From Tabrizicola thermarum (GTDB lineage: Bacteria > Pseudomonadota > Alphaproteobacteria > Rhodobacterales > Rhodobacteraceae), in contig NZ_QMJY01000013.1 of the NCBI RefSeq assembly GCF_003574395.1, positions 124,001 through 188,000 on the forward strand: DNA of 64,000 nt. The letters run 5' to 3'. Shown piece by piece: positions 17,442-26,422 of the stretch. A program made the translations under genes and the position numbers. How positions within the stretch are numbered: the stretch's first letter is position 1; each line of letters begins with the position of its first letter. A model generated the notes under the pieces. That model did no database searches. It worked only from the letters and a program-made list of their open reading frames with translations, and was not told the origin of the DNA.

Positions 17442-18257
17442 ATGGACAGACGGCTGACCCCCTATTCCGGTCGCGTGGCGCATGTGTCGCTGTCCGGCGT
17501 GGTCAATGCGCCGCTGACCGAGGGATTGCAGGCTCAGGTCACGGTGCCGGTTGCCAACCTGTGCGAAAGCCCCGGCGGATTGCGCGACCGTCAGCTGTTG
17601 CTGGGCGATGCCGTCACCGTCATCGACCGCGACAATGGCCATGTCTTCGTGATGTCGGCAAAGGACGGCTATTGCGGCTGGATGGCGGAAAGCGATCTGG
17701 GCCAGGGTCCGGCACCGACGCATTGGGTCGCCTCGCCGGGGACGCATCTCTACTCCGAGCCGCAGGTGCAGGCGCCGGAACGGATGGCGCTGAGCCTGGG
17801 CTCGCGGCTGACGGTTGTGGGGTCCTGGGGGGCCTGGGCGAACACCCCGCACGGCTTCGTGCCGCTGCGCCACCTGCGGGCGCTGGGGGATTGGGCCAGC
17901 GATCCGGTGGCGGTGGCGGAAAGTCTGCTGGGCACGCCCTATCTCTGGGGCGGCAATTCGCGGTTCGGCGTGGATTGTTCGGGACTGGTGCAGCTGTCGC
18001 TGCATGCCTGCGGCCTGCCCTGCCCCGGCGACAGCGACATGCAGATGGCGCTGGGCCGCCAGCTTTCCCCCAACGAGCCGATGAAGCGCGGTGATCTGAT
18101 CTTCTGGAAGGGCCATGTCGCAATGGTCGTCGATCGTGACCGGATGATCCATGCCAACGGACACACGATGTCGGTGTCCTACGAGGGCATGAAGGAAGCG
18201 GTCGCGCGGATCTCGGCCGGAGGGGGCGGGCTGGTGCAGACGCGGCAGCGGCTCTAG
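17442..18257 (+). CDS. NlpC/P60 family endopeptidase with N-terminal SH3-like domains
   Basis: A 271-residue protein. The N-terminal ~150 residues form SH3-type modules (HVSLSGVVNAPLTEGLQAQV, VLMSAKDGYCGWM-like segment, LGSRLTVVGSWGAWANTPHGFV). The C-terminal NlpC/P60 cysteine peptidase has the catalytic Cys in FGVDCSGLVQLSLHACGLPC and the catalytic His in GHVAMVVDRDRMIHANG. TTGAGGAG favours ATG 17442 (6-nt spacing) over the adjacent ATG 17439. There is no signal peptide, as in many alphaproteobacterial homologues. It probably cleaves D-Glu/Dap-type peptide bonds in muropeptides, consistent with the upstream aminopeptidase. Confidence 0.9.
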   Translation: MDRRLTPYSGRVAHVSLSGVVNAPLTEGLQAQVTVPVANLCESPGGLRDRQLLLGDAVTVIDRDNGHVFVMSAKDGYCGWMAESDLGQGPAPTHWVASPGTHLYSEPQVQAPERMALSLGSRLTVVGSWGAWANTPHGFVPLRHLRALGDWASDPVAVAESLLGTPYLWGGNSRFGVDCSGLVQLSLHACGLPCPGDSDMQMALGRQLSPNEPMKRGDLIFWKGHVAMVVDRDRMIHANGHTMSVSYEGMKEAVARISAGGGGLVQTRQRL

Positions 18258-18269
18258 GCGGGAGAGCTT

Positions 18270-18614
18270 TCAGACCGGCCCGATCAGGCGGCGCTCGAAC
18301 ATCTTCAGCACCTGATCCAGATCCTGCCCCCGGCGCAGCACCCGGCCGTCCATGCCGACAACGGCGTATAGCCCCTGGCGCGCCCGCAGTTTCGGGCGTT
18401 TCTCGATCCGGTAGAGCGGGGTTTCGGCGCTACGACGGAAGACGGCGAAGACCGCCAGGTCGCGCATCGCGGCGATGGCATAGTCGCGCCATTCCCCCGC
18501 CGCGACCATGCGGCCATAGACCCGAAGGATCTGGTTCAGTTCCTTGCGGTCAAAGCGGACCTCGTCCGCGATGCGGTCAGCCTGTGGAAAGGGGATCGGC
18601 GCCTCGGCGTTCAT
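18270..18614 (-). CDS. DUF2794 family protein
   Basis: A 114-residue conserved alphaproteobacterial protein, recognised from the pattern FDRKELNQILRVYGRMVAAGEWRDYAIAAMRD and the ending DLDQVLKMFERRL. It is soluble and cytoplasmic with no catalytic motif. It converges on the NlpC/P60 gene, leaving 12 nt between stops, and is followed upstream by the asparaginase gene on the same strand with a 30-nt gap, so the two may be co-transcribed. Function not established for the family. Confidence 0.88.
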   Translation of the reverse strand: MNAEAPIPFPQADRIADEVRFDRKELNQILRVYGRMVAAGEWRDYAIAAMRDLAVFAVFRRSAETPLYRIEKRPKLRARQGLYAVVGMDGRVLRRGQDLDQVLKMFERRLIGPV

Positions 18615-18644
18615 TGCGAAAGCTTACGCACCTGCCCCCCGAAA

Positions 18645-19652
18645 TCAACCGGGAAAGCCCGGGGCCAGGCGGTAGAACCCGGTCTCCAGCCCGCGCCAGT
18701 TGCGCTGCACCCCGGCCATGCGCTTGACCGCCGCCGGATGCGCGGGATCAAGGACACCGATCTTCGCCAGAAGCGCAGCCACCGCCGCCTCGGACGCGCG
18801 ATAGCCGCCGTCCACCACTTTCAGGGCGATACCCAGGCCCTTCTCCGGCACGATGGCGACATAGACGGCCTCGGCCCCGCCCTTGATCGCGACCCGCCCC
18901 CCCATCGCCCGCATCAGTTCGGTGCAGGCCTGCCCCTCGCCCGAGACGAGGTGCGGATGCGCGGCCATCGCGCGGGTCAGACGGACCATCGCATCCTCGC
19001 GCGCGCCATGGCCTTCGCGGGCGGCGGCGAATTTCGCCATCCCGCGGGCGAGCGCCCCCGCCGTCATTGCGAAGTTCGGGGCCGAGCAGCCATCGACACC
19101 CCAGCCTGCCACCGTCTCGTCCGTGACCTCTTCGGTCGCGGCGCGGATGGCCTTTTGCAGCGGGTGGTCGATCTCGACATATTCCGGCCCGGCCTTCAGG
19201 TGTTGGGTGACGGTCAGGAAACCGGAATGCTTGCCCGAACAGTTGTTGTGCAGCTGGCAGGGCTGTTCGCGTGCGCGGATCAGACGATCGCGCTCCTCGA
19301 CATCGCCCGGCTCATGTGCGCCGCAGCGCAGATCGGATTCGGACAGGCCAAGGTCGGCAATCCAGCGCCCGGCAAGTTCGACATGGACATGCGCGCCGCG
19401 ATGGCTGGCACAGGCCAGCGCCAGGTGCTGTTGCGTCAGCCCGCGCGCGTCGGCGGCCCCGGTTTCGATCAAGGGCAGGGCCTGGATCATCTTGCAGGAG
19501 GACCGCGGGAAGATCACCGCATCGGGGTTGCCCCAGGCGGCAACGATGCCCTTGGTGTCGCAGATCACCGCATGGCCCTGATGGACGCATTCCAGCAGCC
19601 CGCCGCGCCAGACTTCCAGCAGGGGAACCGCTCCGTCACTGACCTTTGCCAT
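18645..19652 (-). CDS. Asparaginase, Rhizobium type II (class 3) family
   Basis: A 335-residue protein of the ReAV-type asparaginase family, unrelated to E. coli AnsA/AnsB. The characteristic nucleophile motif SSCK (S-x-x-K) follows AVIFPR. The CSGKH and DGCSAPN motifs supply the metal-binding Cys/Lys set known for the family. It is predicted to hydrolyse L-asparagine to aspartate and ammonia. ATG 19652 is preceded by GGAGG; the 12 extra codons to 19688 are less likely. No signal peptide, so cytoplasmic. Confidence 0.9.
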   Translation of the reverse strand: MAKVSDGAVPLLEVWRGGLLECVHQGHAVICDTKGIVAAWGNPDAVIFPRSSCKMIQALPLIETGAADARGLTQQHLALACASHRGAHVHVELAGRWIADLGLSESDLRCGAHEPGDVEERDRLIRAREQPCQLHNNCSGKHSGFLTVTQHLKAGPEYVEIDHPLQKAIRAATEEVTDETVAGWGVDGCSAPNFAMTAGALARGMAKFAAAREGHGAREDAMVRLTRAMAAHPHLVSGEGQACTELMRAMGGRVAIKGGAEAVYVAIVPEKGLGIALKVVDGGYRASEAAVAALLAKIGVLDPAHPAAVKRMAGVQRNWRGLETGFYRLAPGFPG

Positions 19653-19818
19653 TGATCCTCCGTCACATATGCGCGAATTGTCGCCCACAGGGCTTTCCCG
19701 CCCGGGTGCTTTTGATTATGGCTGCAATATCGGGTAGAACGGCGCCGCGCCAGTCAAAAGGGCCAACGGGCAGGTCGGGACGGCGAGGCACGAAGACAGC
19801 TTGGAGGCTGCGTCAACC

Positions 19819-20337
19819 ATGACATCCCTTTTCGGTCGCATGCTTGCGATTGCCGCGATCAGCGTCAGCGGGGCAACCGCCCAGGCTCAGGAATCCACCA
19901 ACCGCGTCGCCACGATGACGGACTGGAACGTTTTCACCGAGGAAAGCCCCAAGGAGTGCTGGGGCGTCTCGAAGCCGAAGGAAACCGTCAACACCCGAGA
20001 CGGCCAGCCCGTCAGCGTGCGGCGTGGCGACATCCTGCTGTTCGTGACCTTCCGCCCCGGAAAACCGGGTGAGATCAGCTTTACCGGCGGCTATCCCTTT
20101 GCCAGCGGCTCGACGGTCGATGTCGCGATCGACGGCACGTCCTATCAGCTTTTCACCGATGGCGAATGGGCCTGGCCGGGCAGCGCGGAGGAGGACGCCA
20201 AACTGCTGGCGGCGATGAAGAAAGGCACGACAGCGGTGCTGACCGCGCGGTCGGGCAAGGGCACGCAGACGAAGGACACCTTCTCGCTGCGCGGCTTCAC
20301 TGCGGCGATGACGGACGCCGAGACCCGCTGCAAGTAA
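19819..20337 (+). CDS. Invasion-associated locus B (IalB) family secreted protein
   Basis: A 172-residue protein with signal peptide LFGRMLAIAAISVSGATAQA. It carries the IalB family pattern DWNVFTEESPKECWGVSKP, PGEISFTGGYPF, SYQLFTDGEWAWPGS and LRGFTAAMTDAETRCK. The two cysteines (CWG and the penultimate C) probably form a disulfide in the periplasm. GGAGG lies 11 nt before ATG 19819. Family members are widespread in Rhodobacterales, usually not linked to virulence. A strong terminator follows 21 nt after the stop. Confidence 0.88.
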   Translation: MTSLFGRMLAIAAISVSGATAQAQESTNRVATMTDWNVFTEESPKECWGVSKPKETVNTRDGQPVSVRRGDILLFVTFRPGKPGEISFTGGYPFASGSTVDVAIDGTSYQLFTDGEWAWPGSAEEDAKLLAAMKKGTTAVLTARSGKGTQTKDTFSLRGFTAAMTDAETRCK

Positions 20338-20358
20338 GCCTTGCCGCATGACCATGGG

Positions 20359-20387
20359 GCGCCCCCATCGCGGGGCGCTTTTCTTTT
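20359..20387 (+). terminator. Rho-independent terminator after the IalB gene
   Basis: Stem GCGCCCC (20359-20365) and GGGGCGC (20372-20378) with a 6-nt loop, followed by TTTTCTTTT. It separates the IalB gene from rlmN. Confidence 0.93.
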
Positions 20388-20457
20388 GCCTGGCCCTGCC
20401 CTATACCCACGCCACACCAGATCGCCTGTGACAAGGCCCCGTGAAAGGATCTGCCAG

Positions 20458-21633
20458 ATGACCGCTCCCATCAGCCCCGACGTGCTGACCATCCCGCGCA
20501 AGCTGCCCGCGACGGGCAAGACGAACATCGTCGGCCTGACCCGCGCCGCCCTGCGCGATGCCTTGATCGCTGCGGGCACGCCCGAGAAGCAGGCCAAGAT
20601 GCGGCTGGGGCAGGTCTGGCAATGGGTCTACCACTGGGGCGTCCGCGATTTCGCGCTGATGACGAACCTGTCCAAGGACTACCGCGCGCTGTTGGCCGAG
20701 AACTTCACCATCGAGATCCCCGAGGTCGTGACCCGCCAGATCAGTGCAGACGGCACCCGCAAGTATCTTGTGCGCATCGCCGGCGGGCATGAGGTCGAGG
20801 TGGTCTACATCCCGGAAACCGACCGGGGAACTTTGTGCATCTCCTCGCAGGTCGGCTGCACGCTGACCTGTTCCTTCTGCCACACCGGCACGCAGAAGCT
20901 GGTCCGCAACCTGACGGCGGCAGAGATCGTCGGCCAGGTGATGATGGCGCGCGACGATCTGGACGAATGGCCTGTGCCGGGCGCACCGAAGGAAGAGATC
21001 CGCCTCATCTCCAACATCGTCCTCATGGGGATGGGCGAGCCGCTTTACAACTTTGAAAACGTCCGCGACGCGATGCAGATCGTGATGGACGGCGAGGGAA
21101 TCGCCCTTGGTCGGCGGCGGATCACCCTGTCCACGTCGGGCGTTGTCCCGGAAATCGCCCGCACCGCGACGGAAATCGGCTGCCAGCTGGCGATCAGCTT
21201 CCACGCCACCACCGACGAGGTGCGCGACGTGCTTGTGCCGATCAACAAGCGCTGGAACATCGCAACCCTGCTGGAGGCGCTGAAGGCCTATCCGAACCTG
21301 TCGAACAGCGAGCGGATCACCTTCGAATATGTGATGCTGGACGGCGTCAACGACACCAAGGAAGACGCGCACCGCCTGGTGAAGCTGCTGGAAGGCATCC
21401 CGGCCAAGGTGAACCTGATCCCCTTCAACGAATGGCCCGGCGCGCCCTACAGGCGGTCCTCGAACAATCGCATCCATGCCTTTGCCGACATTCTTTATCA
21501 TGCGGGCTTTGCCACCCCCATCCGCACCCCGCGCGGTGAGGACATCATGGCGGCCTGCGGGCAGCTGAAATCGGCGACCGAGCGCGCGCGGAAGTCGAAG
21601 GCCCAGATCGAGGCCGAGGCCGGTTTGGGCTGA
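20458..21633 (+). CDS. rlmN: 23S rRNA/tRNA (adenine-C2)-methyltransferase RlmN
   Basis: A 391-residue radical SAM enzyme that methylates A2503 of 23S rRNA and A37 of some tRNAs. The FeS motif is C134-x3-C138-x2-C141 ([14 protein letters not shown]). GMGEPLYN and the SAM-binding block [14 protein letters not shown] follow. The mechanistic C-terminal Cys lies in [13 protein letters not shown] 20458 is preceded by AAAGGA; the reading frame open from 20341 crosses the terminator and is not used. Confidence 0.96.
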   Translation: MTAPISPDVLTIPRKLPATGKTNIVGLTRAALRDALIAAGTPEKQAKMRLGQVWQWVYHWGVRDFALMTNLSKDYRALLAENFTIEIPEVVTRQISADGTRKYLVRIAGGHEVEVVYIPETDRGTLCISSQVGCTLTCSFCHTGTQKLVRNLTAAEIVGQVMMARDDLDEWPVPGAPKEEIRLISNIVLMGMGEPLYNFENVRDAMQIVMDGEGIALGRRRITLSTSGVVPEIARTATEIGCQLAISFHATTDEVRDVLVPINKRWNIATLLEALKAYPNLSNSERITFEYVMLDGVNDTKEDAHRLVKLLEGIPAKVNLIPFNEWPGAPYRRSSNNRIHAFADILYHAGFATPIRTPRGEDIMAACGQLKSATERARKSKAQIEAEAGLG

Positions 21634-21780
21634 CCCCGGCGCATGATCCCCAGGCTGCGCCAGGGTCAGAGATCCGGCCAAGCAAGCCCTCCCGACAGCG
21701 CGAAGAGGACAGCGCCGGATCAGCCCTGCAGGTCGAAGCGATCTTCGCGGTGCAAGCCGGGAAGGATCGGCGCTGCGTCC

Positions 21781-22551
21781 TTAAAAGTCATGTCTCAGAC
21801 CCAGCATGACCGAGACGACATTGTCGCGCTTGACGATCGGGCTGGCGGTAACGCTGTCGGGCAGGAAGTCCGCCGTCAGGCCGCCGACCAGCGCGGTCTT
21901 GTCGGTCAGGGCATAGTTCGCGGTGACCCCGACGGTGGGAATCAGCGCCTCTTTCACCGAATAGGCGGCAAGGCCGGGGCGCGCTTCCGAGGACAGCACG
22001 CCGTAGCTGTAGGTCGCCAGCTTGCGATCCATCCAGGTTGCCCCGGCCTGCGCGTGGATCGACAGGCGATCGGTGCATTCGAAAGTGGTCCCGACCATAG
22101 CCGTCACCGCCATCCCGTCATGCGTGTCCGAGACGTCCTTCAGGGCTTCCAGGCTCAGTTCGGTGGAACCAAGCGCCAGGCTTGCGGCGAAACCTGCCTC
22201 AACCGCGATGTCGCGTTTCAGGTGCTCAAGACCCGCGACATCCGCCGGATCGGCCACGACAAACCGCGGTGCCAGCCGCGCCGAAAGGGTGAACTGTCCG
22301 GTCTCGACAAGATCGTAGGTCAATCCGTTCGTGCCGAAGCTGAAACTCTCTCCCTCGATCCGGAAATCGGGGGCCGCAGTTCCTTTGACCTTGTCGGCAT
22401 CGAAGGGAGAGGACGTGGCGACACCGTAGAGGCCAAGCGAGTATTTCAGGCCCTCGGCGGCGGCGCCATCGGGCTGGCAAAGGGCGCCCAGGGCCAGGAG
22501 GGAAAGTACGGGGCCCAAAGCAGGACGTGAGGAGGTGGCAAGATGAAGCAT
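21781..22551 (-). CDS. MipA/OmpV family outer-membrane protein
   Basis: A 256-residue beta-barrel protein with an N-terminal signal sequence (GPVLSLLALGALCQPDGAAA) and alternating strands. It ends in LGLRHDF, with the C-terminal Phe typical of Bam-inserted barrels. MipA/OmpV proteins are implicated in scaffolding murein hydrolases or in antibiotic and pH responses. An AGGAAA site precedes ATG 22551; the extra 16 codons upstream are unlikely. It lies 123 nt downstream of the AraC-type regulator on the same strand, an arrangement that suggests direct regulation or co-transcription. Confidence 0.82.
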   Translation of the reverse strand: MLHLATSSRPALGPVLSLLALGALCQPDGAAAEGLKYSLGLYGVATSSPFDADKVKGTAAPDFRIEGESFSFGTNGLTYDLVETGQFTLSARLAPRFVVADPADVAGLEHLKRDIAVEAGFAASLALGSTELSLEALKDVSDTHDGMAVTAMVGTTFECTDRLSIHAQAGATWMDRKLATYSYGVLSSEARPGLAAYSVKEALIPTVGVTANYALTDKTALVGGLTADFLPDSVTASPIVKRDNVVSVMLGLRHDF

Positions 22552-22674
22552 GAAGATTTCCTGTCGTTTCAGCCCGGAAATGGGCTGCCGCGCGGCCATG
22601 CCACAGGTTTCACGCGCGCGCGTCCGGACGGGCAGGCCCGGACAGTCCGGCGACCTGACGGGACGGATAGGACG

Positions 22675-23808
22675 TCAGCCCAGGCGGCGCATTCCGGTCG
22701 GTGATGTGTCGCGGTGCTTTCGGATCGCAGCGTTGAACGTCGACCGCGAGTTAAAGCCGACCTCGAAGGCGATGTTCGTGACCGGGGTATCGGTCTTGCG
22801 CAACAGCCGCTCGGCCTCTTCGACGCGGAAGCCGTTCACGAAGTCGAAGAAGCTGACACCCAGATGGTCGTTCAGCGTCTGCGAGACATAGTTGGGGCTT
22901 GCGCCCACGGCGTCGGACAGGCCGCGCAGCGAAAGGTTGGGGTCACGGTGCAGCGCCTGGCTGCGCATCACCTGCACCATCCGTTCGGCAAGCCTTTGCA
23001 TCCGCTCGGGATCCAGAGCCGAACGCGCGTATTTCTCGGCCACTTGCGGGGCCGACGGGGCGGGCAGGTCGGCCTCTTGCAACGCCGGGCGCTGGCGGAG
23101 GCCGAAATGCGCGAGGAGGCCGGCCACGAGCAGGGTGATCGCGCCATTCACTGTCGCCGGCCAGCCGCCACCCAGTTGCGGGACCTGTTCGAAGAGCCCC
23201 TGCACCGCCACCCAGCCCGCGGCCGCAACGATCAGGATCATCACCCCACGCAGCCAGCCCATGCTTCTGTCCTCGATGGAGGAGAACAGCCCGCTGAGCC
23301 GCCTGAGGTTGTCGTCCAGCGCCCGCCATGAGGCGACCAGAAAGCCGAGGAGCAACAGCAGATAGCTGATCCGCATCACCCAGGCGACGACTCCGGCCAC
23401 CAGAGCCTGATCTGCGTCGGTGATCGGGGTGCCCAGCTGAAGGTCGATCCGGGTCTGCGGAGGCAGGATCAGGAAGGCCGACAGGAGTGCCATCCCCAAG
23501 GCCAGCGAGCCCCCGAGGCTGCCTGCGATCCGCCGCGTCGTGGGGGCCTTTCCGGTCGCGGTCAGGATGTAAAGGTAGATCGCCGGGCCATAAAGGATGG
23601 TCAGAAGAAGTTCCAGCGCGCAGATCCAGCTGGCCTGCGGGGCGTGGCGCCACAGCTCGTCAAGGGTGACAAGACTGTCAAACGCCGCGATCCCCAGGAA
23701 CAGCGCAAGCGCCCAGGCCAGAGACCGCTTCATGCGGTCGGCCAGAAGCTCGACCGCGCCGAAGAGCGCGATGGCAAGCCCGGCCGACCGGAGCGTGAAG
23801 GTGAGCAT
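22675..23808 (-). CDS. AraC-family transcriptional regulator with N-terminal seven-helix membrane domain
   Basis: A 377-residue protein. The N-terminal ~230 residues contain seven hydrophobic helices (LAIALFGAVELLADRMKRSL, LALGMALLSAFLILPP and others) and act as a membrane sensor. The C-terminal ~100 residues form an AraC double HTH with LSLRGLSDAVGASPNYVSQTLN and the signature-like NIAFEVGFNSRSTFNAAIRKH. ATG 23808 was chosen; a TTG at 23823 is also possible and neither has a clear ribosome-binding site. The adjacent mipA-like gene is the likely target. Membrane AraC proteins of this type commonly respond to envelope-active compounds. Confidence 0.85.
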   Translation of the reverse strand: MLTFTLRSAGLAIALFGAVELLADRMKRSLAWALALFLGIAAFDSLVTLDELWRHAPQASWICALELLLTILYGPAIYLYILTATGKAPTTRRIAGSLGGSLALGMALLSAFLILPPQTRIDLQLGTPITDADQALVAGVVAWVMRISYLLLLLGFLVASWRALDDNLRRLSGLFSSIEDRSMGWLRGVMILIVAAAGWVAVQGLFEQVPQLGGGWPATVNGAITLLVAGLLAHFGLRQRPALQEADLPAPSAPQVAEKYARSALDPERMQRLAERMVQVMRSQALHRDPNLSLRGLSDAVGASPNYVSQTLNDHLGVSFFDFVNGFRVEEAERLLRKTDTPVTNIAFEVGFNSRSTFNAAIRKHRDTSPTGMRRLG

Positions 23809-23988
23809 CGTACTGTCGATCAAGGCATGCGTTCCGGCGTTCGAACGGTCGTCTGGTCACTTCCGCTGAGGCTGCGTACTCCCGGGCGGTCGACCGGGCA
23901 AGTCAGGCAAGCCGACCCGCGATTGCACCTCTTGCAGGTCGGAACGGTTTCGCGCCTTGTGTCGTTAAAGTTCCATAGGACGGGCACC

Positions 23989-24393
23989 ATGGTGAAGGCA
24001 GACGAGAAGACCCCCGCACGGAAAGCCGTCGCCAGCAAGGCGCCAGTCCGGCCGAAAAGCCCCGCAGAATGGGCGCACGACCGGCTGGTGGCCTGTATCC
24101 GCCAGTTCGAGGCCACGCTGGATGCGAAACAGGAAATCGCGATGGGCTTTGCCTCGGACGACTCCGGCGTCATTCGGATCGAGGGTCTGGGCTATTTCGA
24201 CCCGGACATCATCACCTTCTACGGCCGCGACGAAAACGGGGCAAAGACCCAGCTGATCCAGCATGTGACGCAGCTGTCTGTGACCTTGCGCGCGGTGCCG
24301 AAAGAGACCGAGGCCGAGCCCCCGCGCCGGATCGGCTTTCAACTGGACGCGGGATGGCTTGGCGGCGATTCCGGCGACGGCTCGGCAGGATGA
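23989..24393 (+). CDS. DUF6173 family protein
   Basis: A 134-residue protein with a basic, Lys/Ala-rich N terminus and a conserved core SPAEWAHDRLVACIRQFE...VIRIEGLGYFDPDIITFYG...LIQHVTQLSVTLRAVP, a pattern conserved in Rhodobacterales hypothetical proteins. ATG 23989 follows AGGACGG at suitable spacing; the long upstream open frame (from 23644) is a shadow of the divergent AraC gene. No catalytic motif or membrane segment. Function unknown. Confidence 0.78.
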   Translation: MVKADEKTPARKAVASKAPVRPKSPAEWAHDRLVACIRQFEATLDAKQEIAMGFASDDSGVIRIEGLGYFDPDIITFYGRDENGAKTQLIQHVTQLSVTLRAVPKETEAEPPRRIGFQLDAGWLGGDSGDGSAG

Positions 24394-24487
24394 ACTGCCG
24401 GGCCAGCTGGACTGCGACGCACCCGTGACAGGCCGTGGAGAATCCGGTATCAGGCAGTCAAACGCCGGTTTTCAAGGGAACGCGACC

Positions 24488-24637
24488 ATGGCCGATCATC
24501 ACAATGCAGACCACGTTCATGGCACGATGGACATCCGTGCGCACGAAAAGACCTTTGAGGGCTTCGTCCGCATGGCGGTCTGGGTGGCCTGCATCGTGAT
24601 CGGCGTCCTGATCTTCATGGGCCTGGTCAACGCCTGA
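24488..24637 (+). CDS. aa3-type cytochrome c oxidase subunit IV
   Basis: A 49-residue single-pass membrane protein: His/Asp-rich N terminus (MADHHNADHVHGTMDIRAHE), then KTFEGFVRMAVWVACIVIGVLIFMGLVNA. This is the bacterial COX4-type small subunit known from Paracoccus and Rhodobacter aa3 oxidases, which stabilises the complex without redox centres. AAGGGA precedes ATG 24488. It is encoded away from the main ctaCDE genes, as usual in the group. Confidence 0.9.
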   Translation: MADHHNADHVHGTMDIRAHEKTFEGFVRMAVWVACIVIGVLIFMGLVNA

Positions 24638-24651
24638 CCGACAGCCGTTCC

Positions 24652-25269
24652 GTGGGTCGCCTGATTCGTGCTGTCTTCGGACTTGTGATCGCCCTGGCGC
24701 TTGCCGCCTGCGGGGCCGAGCCGAAATGGGCGCCGCAAGAGCAGGTCGATGCCGCCCGGTTCGTTTCGCAGGAACCGCCGTCGATCACGCTTTACACGGT
24801 GGTCAACACCCGCACCGGGTCGGGGGCGCATTCGGCGATCCTGGTCAATGCGTCCGAACGCGTCATCTTCGACCCGGCGGGCACCTGGTATCATCCGAAA
24901 CTGCCGGAACGGAACGATGTGCATTTCGGCATGACCGACAAGGCGGTGGCCTTCTACCTCGATTACCACACCCGCATCACCTACAACACGATCGAGCAGA
25001 AGATCTACGTCTCGCCTGAAACAGCCGAACTGGTGCTGGAACGGGTCAAGGCCTATGGCGCGGTGCCCAAGGCGATGTGTACGCAAGCGACATCGTCAGT
25101 CCTTCGCGGGGTGCCTGGATTCGAAAGCCTGCCGCAGACCTTTTACCCCAAGAAGCTGTCCGAGGCCTTCGGCCGTCTGCCCGGCGTCACGACGCGGGTC
25201 ATCACCGACGACGACGCCGACGACAACCACGGCGTGCTTCTGGTGCAGCGCGACGGGACCCCGCTTTAG
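24652..25269 (+). CDS. Conserved lipoprotein of unknown function
   Basis: A 205-residue protein starting with GTG at 24652, 14 nt after the oxidase subunit gene. The signal peptide ends in lipobox LAAC (Cys at residue 20), so it is probably a lipid-anchored envelope protein. The core reads SITLYTVVNTRTGSGAHSAILVNASERVIFDPAGTW. The GAHSAILV block with DYHTR further on vaguely recalls permuted NlpC/P60-type (papain-like) families, but a catalytic Cys was not identified with confidence. Function unknown. Confidence 0.75.
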   Translation: MGRLIRAVFGLVIALALAACGAEPKWAPQEQVDAARFVSQEPPSITLYTVVNTRTGSGAHSAILVNASERVIFDPAGTWYHPKLPERNDVHFGMTDKAVAFYLDYHTRITYNTIEQKIYVSPETAELVLERVKAYGAVPKAMCTQATSSVLRGVPGFESLPQTFYPKKLSEAFGRLPGVTTRVITDDDADDNHGVLLVQRDGTPL

Positions 25270-25343
25270 GCGGGCGGCGCTTGCTTGAACCGGGCGCGGG
25301 ATGCGGTAGGGTGCCCGCCGAAGACAGCGGAAAGGCGGGCAGG

Positions 25344-25934
25344 TTGCGCATCTTCGGGGTGATCCTGGCGGGTGGGGAGGGCCGACGGATGGGCGGGGTG
25401 GACAAGGCCCTGGTGCCCTTGGCCGGCCGCCCGCTGATCGCCCATGTCCTTGACCGGCTGGAGCCTCAGGTGGAGCGGGTGCTGATCTCGGCCAATGGCG
25501 ATCCTGCGCGCTTTGCGGGATTCGGCTGTAGCGTTCTGCCCGATGCCCGCCCGCAAGGACCGCTGTCGGGGGTGCTTGCGGCCCTGACCCTTGCCGCCGA
25601 ACTGGGCGCGACCCATGTCGTCTCGACCCCGGTGGACACTCCGTTCCTGCCCGGCGACCTGGTGCCGCACTTGCTGCTGGCTGCCGAAAACGCGCCCGAG
25701 GGCCTTGCCATTGCGTCGGACGAGACAGGCGATCATCCCGCAACCGCGCTCTGGCCCCTTGGCCTTGCCCCCGCACTGGCCGAATTCCTTGGCTCGGGCG
25801 AAGCGCGCGTGCTGCGCTTTGCCGAGGCCCACCACGCCGCCCGCGCCCGCTTTCCCGATGCGCGTGCCTTTCGGAACCTGAACACACCCGACGACCTTGC
25901 CGCCGCCGAGGCCCTGATCCGGGGGACGGCATGA
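25344..25934 (+). CDS. mobA: Molybdenum cofactor guanylyltransferase MobA
   Basis: A 196-residue nucleotidyltransferase that attaches GMP to molybdopterin. The N-terminal signature ILAGGEGRRMGGVDKALVPLAGRPLI binds GTP/Mg. The acidic STPVDTPFLPGDL motif and C-terminal NLNTPDDLAAAE are typical. TTG 25344 is the most likely start, preceded by a purine-rich GGAAAGGCGGG; no ATG fits. The gene overlaps mobB by 4 nt. MGD cofactors are used by DMSO-reductase-family enzymes, whereas the CoxL-type enzyme in this window should use the cytosine form. Confidence 0.92.
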   Translation: MRIFGVILAGGEGRRMGGVDKALVPLAGRPLIAHVLDRLEPQVERVLISANGDPARFAGFGCSVLPDARPQGPLSGVLAALTLAAELGATHVVSTPVDTPFLPGDLVPHLLLAAENAPEGLAIASDETGDHPATALWPLGLAPALAEFLGSGEARVLRFAEAHHAARARFPDARAFRNLNTPDDLAAAEALIRGTA

Positions 25935-26422
25935 AGGTCTATGGCGTGATGGGCTGGAAGAATTCGGGCAAGACCAGCCTGATGGAACGGCTGGTGAGCG
26001 AGATCACCGGGCGGGGGTTTTCGGTATCCACGGTCAAGCATGTCCACCACGACGTCGATCTGGATCAGCCGGGAAAGGACACGTTCCGTCACCGCGCCGC
26101 CGGAGCGCGTGAGGTCGTGCTGGCCTCTGCCGACCGACTGGCGATTCTGGTGGAGCATCGGGGACCCGAGCCGGAACTTCCCGCCGTGCTGGCCCGCCTC
26201 GCCCCGGTCGATCTTGTGCTTGTCGAGGGTTACAAGCGCGATGCCCATCCCAAGGTAGAAGTCTGGCGCGCGGAGACGGGTCAGCCGCTGATCCAGCCCG
26301 GCGATCCGCTGGTGCGCGCGGTGGCGACGGATGCTGCGCTGTCCCTGCCGGTGCCGGTGCTGGACCTGAACGACACGCAGGCCGTCGCCGATTTCATCCT
26401 GCGCGAGGTGGGGCTTGTTTGA
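25931..26422 (+). CDS. mobB: Molybdopterin-guanine dinucleotide biosynthesis adaptor MobB
   Basis: A 163-residue P-loop GTPase-like protein. Walker A is GWKNSGKTS at residues 8-16. It has VKHVHHDVDLD and the family block VDLVLVEGYKRDAHPKVEVWR. It overlaps mobA (ATGA) and the next gene by 8 nt, so the three are one operon. MobB stimulates MobA-dependent loading of the guanine dinucleotide cofactor. Confidence 0.93.
   Translation: MKVYGVMGWKNSGKTSLMERLVSEITGRGFSVSTVKHVHHDVDLDQPGKDTFRHRAAGAREVVLASADRLAILVEHRGPEPELPAVLARLAPVDLVLVEGYKRDAHPKVEVWRAETGQPLIQPGDPLVRAVATDAALSLPVPVLDLNDTQAVADFILREVGLV

Noticed and set aside
21669-21721. GATCCGGC/GCCGGATC inverted repeat between rlmN and mipA as a terminator
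   Set aside because: The arms are 37 nt apart and a T-tract is lacking; too weak to assert.
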